A stretch of 64,000 nt of DNA from positions 248,001-312,000 of the forward strand of contig JAHLEZ010000037.1 of the NCBI GenBank assembly GCA_020726505.1. Reading direction: 5' to 3'. The notes below the pieces were generated by a model that searched no databases, was not told the DNA's origin, and saw nothing but the letters and a program-made list of their open reading frames with translations. This DNA comes from Leptodontidium sp. MPI-SDFR-AT-0119 (Eukaryota > Ascomycota > Leotiomycetes > Helotiales > Leptodontidiaceae). The translations under genes were made by a program, and so were the position numbers. Positions 10,296 through 21,077 of this stretch are shown here, in pieces (the first letter of the stretch is position 1; each line of letters opens with the position of its first letter).

Positions 10296-11357
10296 GGTAC
10301 GTCCGGACCAAAACACCGCAAGCCGCAGGTAATCGAGACATACTTCCATGTCCTTGCGGCGAACAAAACATTGCAAGGCGGATGGGTTTCAAAGCCGTTG
10401 CTGAAGGAGCAACTTTCAGTCATCCAGGACAATTTCAGTAAGTGATTTGAGAGAAGAACATGAGCAGCGCTGTTAATGGCAATTTTCATTTAAAACCCCG
10501 TCAACTTTGCTTTTGACTTGAAAGGGACGATGTATACACTTTACTTGAACTGGACTTCTGCGGGACCCGATCTTGCAACGAAAAAGAAACTTCGCAGAGG
10601 TGACCGTCGCACTTTGAATGTGTATATTATTTCGACTTTCGGAGTACAGGATTTGGTAGGGGTGAGTAGCTTGCCCTCGAACACCCAAACAGAGTTGCAA
10701 ACGGAGACTGAAGTTGAGTTGTCTAGTATTGTGAATTTCTAGATCAGCTTACTCAAGGTCTGGATGGTCTCTACATAAGTCCACACTCCCCTCCTCTGGT
10801 GCAAGTTTGGCAGGAGTTTTCGGTATCGGATGCTAAATCAGTAGTTAGAATGATGGCTGCTCGATCGTCTCTTCCGTACTCCCAGATCAGGACCCCACCG
10901 GGTTTGGCAACGAAGGAAAGATTTTGACGCACGAGATAGGACATGTTCGTATTTCTATCATTTGCTTCGTACCTCTCATTGATGAACCGTTGGAACCAGT
11001 CTGGCAATGCCGAATCACTGATCTCAATTTAGTGGCTTGGTCTGTTCCATATGTTCGAGGTTTGGAAATGTACGGGACCTGGAGATTTCGTCAACGATAC
11101 GCCTGCTCAAGCTTTCCCGGCTGGCACTTGCACTCTTCCGTTTGTGTGGGATTCTTTTCGGGATCAATCTGGGATCGATCCCTTTACAATTATATGGAAT
11201 ACACTGAGGAGTAAGTGGACTTGGGTGTTGCCGTTTCACTGGTGGAGCCGGGAAGTGGAAAAGAAAAGGACTAATCACTCGCAGTTCTTGTAAAACCGAG
11301 TTCACCAAAGGGCAAATTAGGAGGATGTGGGGTATGTGGAAGAAATATCGCGCTTGA
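10296..11357 (+). pseudogene. Extracellular M43-family metalloprotease pseudogene
   Basis: Ordered pieces match fungal secreted M43 proteases: QVIETYFHVLAANKTLQGGW, DLATKKKLRRGDRRTLNVY, DGCSIVSSVLP and THEIGH (10930-10944). An intron (10945-11032) follows, then WLGLFHMFE, giving a complete HExxHxxGxxH zinc site. Next come TGPGDFVNDTPAQA, the Met-turn NYMEYTE and, after another intact intron (11211-11284), EFTKGQIRRMWGMWKKYR up to a TGA at 11355-11357. Lesions: no secretion signal can be found upstream; the first intron lacks a usable acceptor near 10470-10490; one base is missing between GIDPF and NYMEY near 11183-11187; and a TAG lies at 10739-10741 unless it is inside a weak intron. Such enzymes degrade extracellular protein. 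The zinc-site codons survive, so decay is not ancient. Confidence 0.7.
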
Positions 11358-12393
11358 GATTGAAGGGAGTCTGCTTCCGAAGTCGATCTGGGGGTGTGGA
11401 ATCATGGCGAATTGGTTTCCTGAGGAGATTCTCAGGTCAAGATGGAGAATAGTACTACTAAAGTCTTTTTTTAGTGTGAAATTTTTGCTTTGGCAGTCAC
11501 CTTTGCGCGCCGGTGTAATATGATTTTGATATGATTTATCACTAGATCCGCATGTCCGCCGCCATACAAGTCGTAGATATTCAGAGTCTTAGCCAATCAT
11601 CTAATAACCTGAGACTCGGAGACGAGAAAAGATACCCGGGACATCCCCAGCCATGTTTGAAGTTGCGGGATTGGCATGGAAATTCAAGTCTTCTGCAAAC
11701 TCTCGAGGTCGTCTGACTGGACAGCCCAGTAAACAAAGGCGGAAGATGGCGCGAAATATCCCCATGTGACAACATAATGACTGTGACCTCGTCGGTAGTG
11801 CGGGACTGGGAATCCAAATAAAGACCAGTCAGGATATTGCGCTTTCAATGCGCGTTCTATTTTAGAATAACATAATGGCTGTGTAGCATGTGTTCACAGA
11901 ATTCGAAATGGCCTCGCTTAGCCATGTCGCAACGGGTCTGACCTCACGTCTCTGGCCGTAACTTCCATCCTATCGTTTATCAAGAGAGCAGAATTTTTTA
12001 TGTAGTACGGGAGCTCCAAGTCTATCAGGATTTAATTTCGGGATCTTGTGAGTTTAGAGCGGGTGTACGGATTTAGGAGTGCGAGTACGCTGAGTCAGAA
12101 CCCTGGAGGTTGGTCCAGAGGGTGTGGGGCACAGGGGTTTTTTGGGGGGTCGCTTGATATGCATCGTGTAACTGTCGGGTCATACAAACATGAGATAGCC
12201 GGAAGCTTAGTAGTAGCCGTTGATGGGTTCTGATGGGGATGAGGTGATGGATAAGTTGTGAACGGTGATACAACCATAATCATTGTGCATATATGTCTTT
12301 GTTCTTCCCTGACACTGACCACCTCATCAACATTGATCCTCCAACAACCACCACAACCTTTTCGTATCTAGATATCGATAAATACTCTCCAGA
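11358..12393. other. Intergenic, no gene seen
   Basis: About 1 kb with only short, unlinked frames on both strands. The last 100 bp is CT/CA-rich leader of the peroxiredoxin-like gene. Confidence 0.5.
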
Positions 12394-13038
12394 ATGAGTC
12401 TCGCAGCAGATCTCTCTGCCGTCTACACAGACTTCCACACTAATGGCCCTGCTCAAATCACCAAGCCGATAAGAGACTCAACAGCCGATTTCGTGGCAAA
12501 TTTCAACTTCCAGAAAGCCATCAAAGTAGGCGATACTCTCCCACCATTTAAACTCTCAGACGCCTTCGGGAACGAAATCTCCAGCTCCACTCTTCTCGCC
12601 AAAGGACCACTCCTACTCACCTTCTACCGCGGGGAGTGGTGTCCATTCTGCAACCTGGCCCTCCGAGCTCTACAGAAGCACCTCCCGGAATTCGAAGCCA
12701 AAGGCGTAACACTCGTGGCTATCACCTGCGAAGTTCCCAAACAAGCTCTATCCACAAGCGAGAAGAACTAGTTGAAGTTCCCCGTGCTGTCGGATCCGGA
12801 GAACAAGTATGCTGGAGAGCTCGGTTTGCTGTTCGCTATGCCAGAGTATATGAGACCGGTGTTTGATACCTTTGGGGTCGATTTCAAGGAGAGGAATGGA
12901 GATGATTCGTTTGTTCTGCCGGTGCCGGCTACGTTGTTGGTTGATCAGAAGGGGGTGGTGAGGAATACGTTTGTGGAGCCGGAGTATGCGAAGAGAGCAG
13001 AGCCGGAGACTGTGTTGGGTTGGATTGACCAGCTGTGA
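12394..13038 (+). pseudogene. Peroxiredoxin-like (AhpC/TSA) gene interrupted by one in-frame TAG
   Basis: One uninterrupted reading frame of 215 codons runs from the ATG at 12394 to the TGA at 13036-13038, except for a TAG at 12769-12771. Before it are the thioredoxin-fold blocks VGDTLPPFKLSDAFG and FYRGEWCPFC, with the reactive Cys pair, then LRALQKHLPEF and LVAITCEVP. Directly after it the fold continues with LKFPVLSDPENKYAGELGL and VPATLLVDQKGVVRNTFVEPEY. Relatives usually read EKN-x-LKFPVLSD here, so the stop replaces a single residue. No intron can remove it. The family reduces peroxides using thiols. Options are a very young pseudogene, an assembly error, or recoding of the codon. Translation from the ATG would give 125 aa lacking the C-terminal half. 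Confidence 0.75.
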
Positions 13039-13825
13039 ATGACATGAAGCTCATCTGGTGAGAGGGAAGAGATTGAGTACGATATGCCATGAGGGATTAT
13101 GAAGTGTTTGGTGGTTTCATACCTACAGAAATGTCAACATACGATACGCTAATCAAAACGCAAATTGTGATATTCGGAACCTATGATGTAGAAGTACTCA
13201 TGATATTTAGTTCTAGATTATGGATTGATATTGGCTTCGGTTCGCACAAATATACCTGTCAGGATAAGTTGAGTAAGTGAAATGGGGCTCGTCAAGTATC
13301 TCGACACCAAATCAACAACATAACCGAACTTGCTAGAATTGAGAAGGGGCTCGTGGCAGGTTTCTATTCTCTTCAATGTCGCAACGGCTCAAAATAGACC
13401 GGGAGAGTACGTCTTGAGTCCGAGACCCTTTGTAAGTGCTGCGAGATCCCCCGTAATATATGCCCTGTAGGTAGGACCGAAGTAGGCGGGCACGAGGGGT
13501 GTGTGTCCTATTAAGGGCTTCTAATTGCGAATAAGGCAGAAAAGAAAAGACGAACAAATGCGACTAGACACTAGAAAACTTGAGAATGACAAAATATGAA
13601 TATATCTTTGGTGCAAATACAGAGAAAGTTGAAAAATGAAGAAGAAGAAAAAAAAAAACAAATACAAATACCAAAAAACCCCCAATGTTTGATGGAAGGC
13701 GCGCTGGGCAGCAGCCGAAGCCCGAAACCCGAAATTTCACCTACAGTGCATCCCCAGCCTGCCTTTCCTGCACCTCATTTCACTTCACTTCCAACTCCCA
13801 ACTCTCACCACGGCCAGTCCAAATA
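13039..13825. other. Intergenic, no gene seen
   Basis: This spacer separates two plus-strand genes. An A-rich tract (13630-13680) and a CA/CT-rich leader precede the TPR gene start. Confidence 0.5.
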
Positions 13826-15520
13826 ATGACGGAACAATCTACTGCTATCTCAGCGCAAGCAGAATACTACGACCTAGGTTCCTTTCAACGGCCTGTACGT
13901 GCGAACAGCCACGATGCGCAGGTTTGGTTCAATCGCGGCCTGACCTGGAGCTATGCCTTCAACCATGAAGAGTCAGCCCGTTGCTTCGAACAGGCCATCG
14001 CACACGATCCCGACTGCTCTATGGCCCATTGGGGGCTGGCATATTGCCTGGGACCGAACTACAACAAACCATGGGAGTTCTTCGACAAACAGGAGCTCGA
14101 CAGCATCCTGACGCGGGGTCATCAAGCCGTGGAGAGGGCTCGCGCCTCTGCGACAACAGCTGTGGAAAAGGCATTGGCACACGCTCTCCAGTTCAGATAT
14201 CCGCAGACGCAAGCAGACGAGGCAAAGGAATGTACCCCATGGAATAAGAAATACGCGGATGCTATGAGAGAGGTGTATGAGGGCTTCCCCAGGGACTTGG
14301 ACGTTGCGACTCTCTTCGCAGATGCTCTGATGAACATGACGCCCTGGGCATTGTGGGATATACGAACCGGAGAACCGGCAGAGGGCGCTCGAGCTCTGGA
14401 GGTAAAGGCAGTTCTTGATCGGGCTCTGGCACAAGATGGAGGCAACGCCCACCCGGGGTTGTTGCACCTGTACATCCATCTGATGGAAATGTCACAAACT
14501 CCAGAGACGGCCCTGGTAGCTGCTGACCACCTTCGAGGGCTTATTCCAGATGCCGGTCATCTCAATCATATGCCTACGCATCTCGATATTCTCTGCGGCG
14601 ACTATCGGCGAGCAATTGCCTCCAATTCTGAAGCTATACGAGCTGACGAGAGATTCCTAGCACGAGCCGGTGCCCTCAACTTCTACTCCCTATATCGATC
14701 ACATAACTACCACTTTCGGATATACGCAGCTATGTTTGCAGGGCAGTCAAATGTCGCGATAGATACAATAGCACAGCTAGAGGCTTCTCTGCCAGAAGAG
14801 CTGTTGAGAATCGAGTCCCCGCCTATGGCAGACTGGCTGGAAGGCTTTCTTTCGATGCGAGTGCATGCTTTCATACGTTTCGGTCGTTGGCAGGATATTC
14901 TAGACATGAAGCTGCCTTCGGATCCAAAGCTCTATTGTGTTACTACAGCCATGGTTCATTATGCCAAAGGCGTTGCACTGGCAGCCACCGGAAGGGTTGG
15001 AGAAGCCGAGAAAGAGCACAGTCTCTTCGCCGACGCTGTCCAGCACGTTGCTCGAACCCGCATGCTCTTCAACAACACTTGTGTAGATATTCTTGCCGTT
15101 GCCAGGGAAATGCTCGATGGAGAGCTTGAGTACCGTCGTGGAAACTTCGATGCAGCTTTTAAGCATTTGGAGAAGTCAATTACTATCGATGATCTTTTGC
15201 CTTACGACGAACCATGGGGATGGATGCAGCCGACCCGACATGCCTATGGAGCACTTCTACTCGAGCAAGGCCATGTGGAGAAAGCCGTTGCAGTTTACAG
15301 TGCTGACCTTGGCATGGATGATACTCTACCGCGAGCTCTGCAACATCCCAACAATGTCTGGGCACTACATGGCTACCACGAGTGTCTGGTGAAGCTGGGT
15401 CGAATGGCAGAGGCTCGTATCATACAGCAGCAGTTGAGGTTGGCTACAGCGATTGCTGATGTGCCTGTCAAGTCTTCGTGTTTTTGCAGATTGTCTGTCG
15501 ATGAGAAGGGCTCAAAGTAA
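13826..15520 (+). CDS. Tetratricopeptide-repeat (TPR) protein
   Basis: An intronless gene for 564 aa. The frame is open from 13685, but the ATG at 13826 follows a typical CA-rich leader and starts the conserved part, so it is preferred. TPR-like helices occur at residues 30-70 (AQVWFNRGLTWSYAFNHEESARCFEQAI; D-P-D-C-S-M-A-H-W follows) and again in the C-terminal half (FDAAFKHLEKSI, QGHVEKAVAVYSADL). Family members are widespread, conserved fungal and bacterial TPR proteins of unknown biochemical function; TPRs normally form a protein-binding superhelix. No signal peptide or membrane segment is seen. It is convergent with the DPP IV gene, with stops 344 bp apart. Confidence 0.85.
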   Translation: MTEQSTAISAQAEYYDLGSFQRPVRANSHDAQVWFNRGLTWSYAFNHEESARCFEQAIAHDPDCSMAHWGLAYCLGPNYNKPWEFFDKQELDSILTRGHQAVERARASATTAVEKALAHALQFRYPQTQADEAKECTPWNKKYADAMREVYEGFPRDLDVATLFADALMNMTPWALWDIRTGEPAEGARALEVKAVLDRALAQDGGNAHPGLLHLYIHLMEMSQTPETALVAADHLRGLIPDAGHLNHMPTHLDILCGDYRRAIASNSEAIRADERFLARAGALNFYSLYRSHNYHFRIYAAMFAGQSNVAIDTIAQLEASLPEELLRIESPPMADWLEGFLSMRVHAFIRFGRWQDILDMKLPSDPKLYCVTTAMVHYAKGVALAATGRVGEAEKEHSLFADAVQHVARTRMLFNNTCVDILAVAREMLDGELEYRRGNFDAAFKHLEKSITIDDLLPYDEPWGWMQPTRHAYGALLLEQGHVEKAVAVYSADLGMDDTLPRALQHPNNVWALHGYHECLVKLGRMAEARIIQQQLRLATAIADVPVKSSCFCRLSVDEKGSK

Positions 15521-15863
15521 GGCCCAGCTTGGAGACTACGAGATCTACGGAAACGTTCTCAATACCCTGACTACCCCAAAAAGGAGACCAGTTTCCGGAG
15601 TCTCCTGAGCGAGGTGCTGAGCATCAATGAGCGAAGACGAGAGCCGAGCCTGAAATTGGGCGAGATACCTTGAAGGATGGTACTGTGGGAGCTTCAATAC
15701 GGGGCTCCTCTCGGTGCCTACATGGGTATTTAAGGCGAAGGATACAAATGGTAGGTCGACATTCCACAATTCGGTCCAATTTGGAGCTACAAACAGACCC
15801 AGTGGAATTGAGTCACATCTCAATTCAACATCTGGTTGTCCAATTATTTATCAATTACAATAT
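15521..15863. other. Convergent 3' spacer
   Basis: This 343-bp stretch lies between the TPR and DPP IV stop codons. It shows nothing beyond expected 3' UTR sequence. Confidence 0.5.
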
Positions 15864-18472
15864 TTACTTCTTGTCAAACTGATGAGGTTTCTCATCTACC
15901 CTCGTCTTCTCTAACCAGAAATACCTCGCCATCTGCTTGTAGATCAAGGTTGTCGCCCCGTGGAAATTAATATTATGATCACTGTCTGTGAACCACTGGA
16001 CGTGGAACTTCTTAGGGCTGACTTTACCCACAGTCAGGGTGTCGACTAGGACGGCCGAGTTCTGGAAATGCACATTGTCGTCTCCAGTTCCGTGCTGGAT
16101 GAGGAATCCTCCACGCACGTTCTGGAAGCCAGCGGACTTGCGGATAGCAGTCGTGTTGTATCCTGCTTCGTTGCTGGAGAGTAGCTTCATGTACCGCTCG
16201 GTATACATGCTGTCGTAGAATCTCCAATCCGAGACGGGAGCTGTCATGATAGCGAAGGAAAAGGCGTCGCTGTCCAGTTCGAGGACTTTCCCAGCGAGAT
16301 AACCGCCATACGACCACCCAAAGATCGTGATCTTGGATGCGTCGACGTAGCTCCTCTTGCCGTATTCTTTGGCGGCGTAGACTTGGTCAATGGCTTCGAG
16401 CGTTCCTGGTTATTTCGTTAGTTGGCTGTTCTGACAAGCTACAAGTCTGGACTTACCAAGTTGTCCAGCGACGACCTCTCTAAATGCACGACCCTTGTAT
16501 CCAGTACCGCGATTATCCACCACGAGAAGGATATACTCAAGCTCGGGGTCACTAGCCAAGTAGGCACGGAAATCAACCTGTCTGAACGTCTTAGTCGTTC
16601 GCTGATTGCCTGGCCCTCCATAAGGGTCGAAAATCACAGGATACTTCTTATTCGAGTCGAAGTTCGGTGGCAGACGCTCCATCACGTTGAAACTGTATCC
16701 ATCTGGTCCCTTCATCTCGAACCACGATGTCTTGGGCAGAGTGTAGTTCGCGAGTTTTCCTGCGAGTACAGCGTTGTCGTTGATGGTCTTCAAGGCTGTG
16801 CGATGGGATTTCGTAGAGTACAGTTTCTGGTATGGCAAATCTGGGCCGTTGTATGATAGGATGTAATATCCACCTCCGGCTGAAAACGACGCAGTCCAGA
16901 CTCCGGGCTTGCTGTCGTCAACCAAGGATTTCTTGCCCTTCCCATCCAAACCAACTGAGTACAAGTGTCTCTCCATGGAGTTCCGCTCGGTGGAAGTATA
17001 GTACAGCGTCTTAGTCGCGGAGTCGATATACAAAATGCTGGCGACTTCCCACTTGCCCTTGGTGATAGCCACGGGAGTGGAGCCGTTCACGAGGTACAAG
17101 TAGATGTGTTGCCAGCCTGACTCATCAGAAAGATCGACGTACGTCTGCGTTCCTGGGATATACGAGATGGCGAGGTTGTTGTCGATCCAGCCAGGGTCAG
17201 TCTTACGCTCTCGAACGACGGAAGTCGATTTCGTGGCGGTGTCAACGAGGATCAGCTTCTCTTGATCTTGCACTCTGTTGAAAGAACGGAAGATCACGTG
17301 GGAAGATGTATCTGTGACCCAGGCTACTTCGCCGATAATTAGATCTTCTGGTGCGAAGGAGTCGAATTTGATGACTGATGGCCCCGCTGCAAGGTTCTCC
17401 AGGCTCAGGAGGTTGAACTTGACCGTCGGGTTCGTCTCGCCTACTTTTGGGTAGCGGAGTTGTAGGTAGTCTGGGTACACGCCAGCAGTCGCTCCATCCA
17501 TGTAGTAAGGGACTTGGTACGTGGGGACCTATTTATTCTGGTCAGCAAGAGACGATGTCAAAGTTTGGGGGAGGGTACTTACGCCCGTCTCATCAATACT
17601 CAAATAAGCGAGCTGCTTTCCGTCTGGGGAAAACCACAGGAGAGAAGTGGTGCCGTAGATTTCTTCCTCGTACACCCAGTCTGGGATGGCGTTGAACACA
17701 TCTGGTCCTCCGTCCTTGGTGATCTGAGTTGATGTGCCGTTGGACCAGATGTACAGGTTATTTCCTCTCGCGTAAGCAATCGTGTTTCCTACTGGAGACC
17801 AGCCGGCATATTGGATGTCTTGAATTAGTCAGCTTGGTTTCTGTTTAGAAGAACTTGGATTTGGGATATATACCTCCAGCTTGGTCAGCAACCAATGGAA
17901 CAGTGGTCTTGTCTTTGACGTTGTAGATGTAGTAGTCTGCGTAGAAAGTGTACCTGTACAGTTTGGTGTAGTTCGCGATGAAGAGAACGTGATCTCTATA
18001 AAATCTCGTCAGAACATTTCCCTCTCATGACTCTTCAAAAAAGAGAAAGATAAAAAAAGAGTTCAAAAAGGAAGGAAAGGGAAAACTCACCCGCTAGGTT
18101 GGATCGAATAATCATAGTAATCCTGCGCAGCACCTCCAATCTCACTAGCAGTGACGAAAGTCGAACTATTCCCAGATACAATATTCGCGAGTACCAAATC
18201 GCCGGTCGAGGTCGTGTCGATATAAGTACCATCTTCGCCCTGAGAAGTCCATTGTAGAGAAGTACGCTTCACTCCGAAATTGCCACTGAAGACGTCTTCG
18301 AATGAAACGACTTTCTTGTTACCGGGTGTTGTGCGGGCTTGTGGTGGGAGGGCCTCGACTGTTGCTGCTAGTACCAGACATACTGCCGTACTGACAATCT
18401 AAACCAAAAATTAGTCAGTCAATCAATTGATCAAGTTTCGATTTTGAGTAAACGTACATTGAAAGACCGCAT
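15864..18472 (-). CDS. dpp4: Secreted dipeptidyl-peptidase IV (serine peptidase family S9B)
   Basis: Six exons, complement(15864..16405, 16457..17528, 17583..17818, 17874..17995, 18091..18398, 18458..18472), give 764 aa, the usual size for fungal secreted DPP IV. The first exon has only five codons (MRSFN) and joins [16 protein letters not shown], a signal peptide, so the enzyme is secreted rather than vacuolar. The N-terminal beta-propeller has typical blocks ([20 protein letters not shown]). The alpha/beta-hydrolase part has [24 protein letters not shown], the nucleophile GWSYGG, the acid GTGDDNVH and the His of TDSDHNINF, so the triad is complete. It removes X-Pro or X-Ala dipeptides from extracellular peptides, supporting protein nutrition. 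It is one of the few secreted hydrolases here that remains intact. Confidence 0.93.
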
Positions 18473-20178
18473 TTTGCAGATATCTCAATATTCTGGCGAG
18501 AATAGTAGGAGGAAGGCACTTCACTGTGTAGCGTAGCGGAGACACACAAACGAAGGGACCGGGTCATAAACTGGCGGCGGGAAGTGAGCTTTATAGCTCT
18601 GGGGATGAGATGCCCACGCCCCCATTAACATTAATCTTTCATCTTGAATTAACCGCCGCATCAAGCCGGTTGATCGCCATTACGAGATTTGCAGTGCATT
18701 CTTATCGAGAGCTACCTTGCCATGAGATGGTGACCTTCCTGATTAATGCCTTTTTATGAAGTTGCCAAGTGAGGGAATGTCTTGGATGCGGGGCACGGCA
18801 GGGTGGCTCTTCGGTACTGTGCTGTACTGTACCTGAGCATGTCGTGCGATGTCGTATGCTAGATAGTTTAATTCGGACAGCGTGGTGAAATGTATCTGGT
18901 GAAAATGTACTCTGATACATCACTTAATTAAGTGTTCTAGAACATATATGGAAAACAATGAAGATGAAACTTAAAAGTCCTTGTGAAGAAATCTAATAAA
19001 TATTCTCGCCACACAGTATCTCGGTTGTCTATCAAGTCCCCAGCATCAATCAATCGGGGAATCAGGTACCAGCTTCCCCTGTGAGAAACGGCCGTCTTGG
19101 CGATTGCTGGGCGCAATTGCTAGAATGCTTGGTAGAAGCTGCGACCTTCTCGAATAGGAATGACTTGCTGCAGACAGTGTAGTGCAAAGGAGATGCAAGT
19201 CTCTATCGCGCGGGAATGATCCTTGGGCTTTGCATGCAGTTGGTTGCGCAAGAGTGGTGGTGGTGAAGTGAGGCAATTGTCGGTTTAAATTGTGACTGTT
19301 CGGGTGTGGCGAATGGGGAGGTGGTTGCACGTAATTTCATGGTAGATTAGGTGATGTGTTATTCGTGAACAGTTGTTCCCTTTCAATCATCAGTGTTGAA
19401 TACTCCCTTCATTAATTTCCTGAAGTCTTTGAGTTATTGGGAGTTTCTGGAGATCCTCGTAAAATACTTTTTTCTGGTAATGGATTTCGGAATTATCTCC
19501 CAATTACGCCATTGATCGCGAGTTACTTCGTTGGCATGAGGCTCCACAACCTAACAAGTTGATGCATTTCAAAAAACTCAGATCAATGTTAAGAAGATCC
19601 AAAACTGAAGTCTGGATCAAGTGACAAGCAGTCATGTGGAGAATCAAAACATTCGTTTGACTTGATCCCCGCTTCGCCTCTGTAAGCGAGTACCCCCCTT
19701 TCTCGAAGTATACACCCTGACACCTAAGCGAGTTCCATCGACTTCTTATCTAATTATCATAAGGGCTCGCTGGGTCTGAACTGTCGAAGAATAGGTTGGG
19801 GTTCTAATTGCTTGCGATTTGAGCTACCGTCGTTGCCTTCGATATCTACAGTTTGGGTGATTCCTCGAAGGTATCGGATTACCACCCCTGGTGGAGGCAA
19901 ACCAAGTTCATCGTCACCGATACCACAACTTGAGTCTCACTTGTGCTATTTATCTATGGAAATATTGCATACGGTACTGAATTTCATTTGCGATACGACC
20001 AGGAACTCTACATCCCAACCCTGTTTGCGATTTTCAAATTGTTCTCTCAGTGCATTTGATTCTAAATAAGCTGGCATATATACATCAAAAGACAAAACGG
20101 GAGCTTGAAACTCAACCTCTAGCTGGCAAGTCTACCTCCCTACATCGCCATCGGCCAATTACACATTGTACTTAGTAT
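18473..20178. other. Intergenic, no gene seen
   Basis: 1.7 kb containing the DPP IV promoter (before 18600) and the 3' side of the GPI-type gene. No family resemblance or spliced structure was found. Confidence 0.5.
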
Positions 20179-21077
20179 CTACAAAACAAGTCCAACAGCC
20201 AAACCAATCGCTCCAATGGCAACACTACCAGCCCGAAGCAGCTCCGCCGCGTTCGAGCTCGTAGCAGCGGCAGTGGAAGAAGCCTGGCTTGCAGTATTAC
20301 TGGCGGCAGAAGTCCTCGTGGCGGTACTTCCTGTGGTTGTACCTGTAGTTGTTCCCGTCTGTTCAGCTGGCGAGTTTCCAATCGCAGTGCCAGAGTATCG
20401 GGTTGTAGTTGTTGCCTTTGTAGCTACATTTGATGGCGTACCGGTACCGGTCTGAACGACTCCGCTTGGTGATGTATAGGTACCATCTTTAAGACTGCCG
20501 TTTCCTCCTACATCATCGTGATAGGAACCTAGGACTCGAGTTAGATTTGTTTAGGTTTCGAGCAGAAACGAATGCATGCTTACCATCAGTCATGTCCACA
20601 CAGAGCAGCGAGTCATCGGTGTATTGGTAGCAAGTCTCACTGCTCGAACAGTCTAGGGTAGCCCGCTTGTTGAATGTGTTGCGCTTTCGCAGCTTGATCA
20701 GACCGTCGGATGGGTCGTCACTGTTAGTCACCGTATCCGTTCCGTCATCACAGGCAGATCCTAGAAAGGCTGGAGTAAGTAAACTATTTAGGAGGAATGA
20801 GATCAGTTTAATTCATACCTCCAACGGAATTGCATTGCCCTGCCATGATCAAGTCGAGACAGCCAGTCACACAAGCTTGATCTTGTTTGCAGAAGGCTGC
20901 ACAGTCGGAAACACTTTGTGCACCCCCGTAAACATCTCCCCCTCCTCCACTTCCACCTCCAAAGTTGGTCCCAAAATCATTGTTGGCCGGCCATGATTTT
21001 GCTCCTGCGACTGTACATGTCGTGGCTGCGGTGAAGTCGAGGATGGCCAACAGAACGGCGGTCTTGGTGAACAACAT
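20179..21077 (-). CDS. Cysteine-rich secreted protein, probably GPI-anchored
   Basis: Three exons, complement(20179..20528, 20584..20760, 20819..21077), give 261 aa. The start is the ATG at 21077; the preceding in-frame GTG is rejected. A signal peptide (MLFTKTAVLLAILDFTAA) leads into a Gly-rich linker and two Cys-rich parts: SDCAAFCKQDQACVTGC, and then DCSSSETCYQYTDDSLLC in exon 2. A dibasic KR (RNTFNKR) is a possible Kex2-type site. The C-terminal third is a Ser/Thr/Ala-rich stalk ending in a hydrophobic tail (AGSVAIGAIGLAVGLVL), as expected for GPI attachment. It is likely a cell-surface protein. No enzyme domain is recognisable; function unknown. Confidence 0.75.

Noticed and set aside
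13685..13825. N-terminal extension of the TPR protein
   Set aside because: Low-complexity Ser/Pro/Thr codons typical of a leader; the ATG at 13826 has a better context and starts the conserved part.
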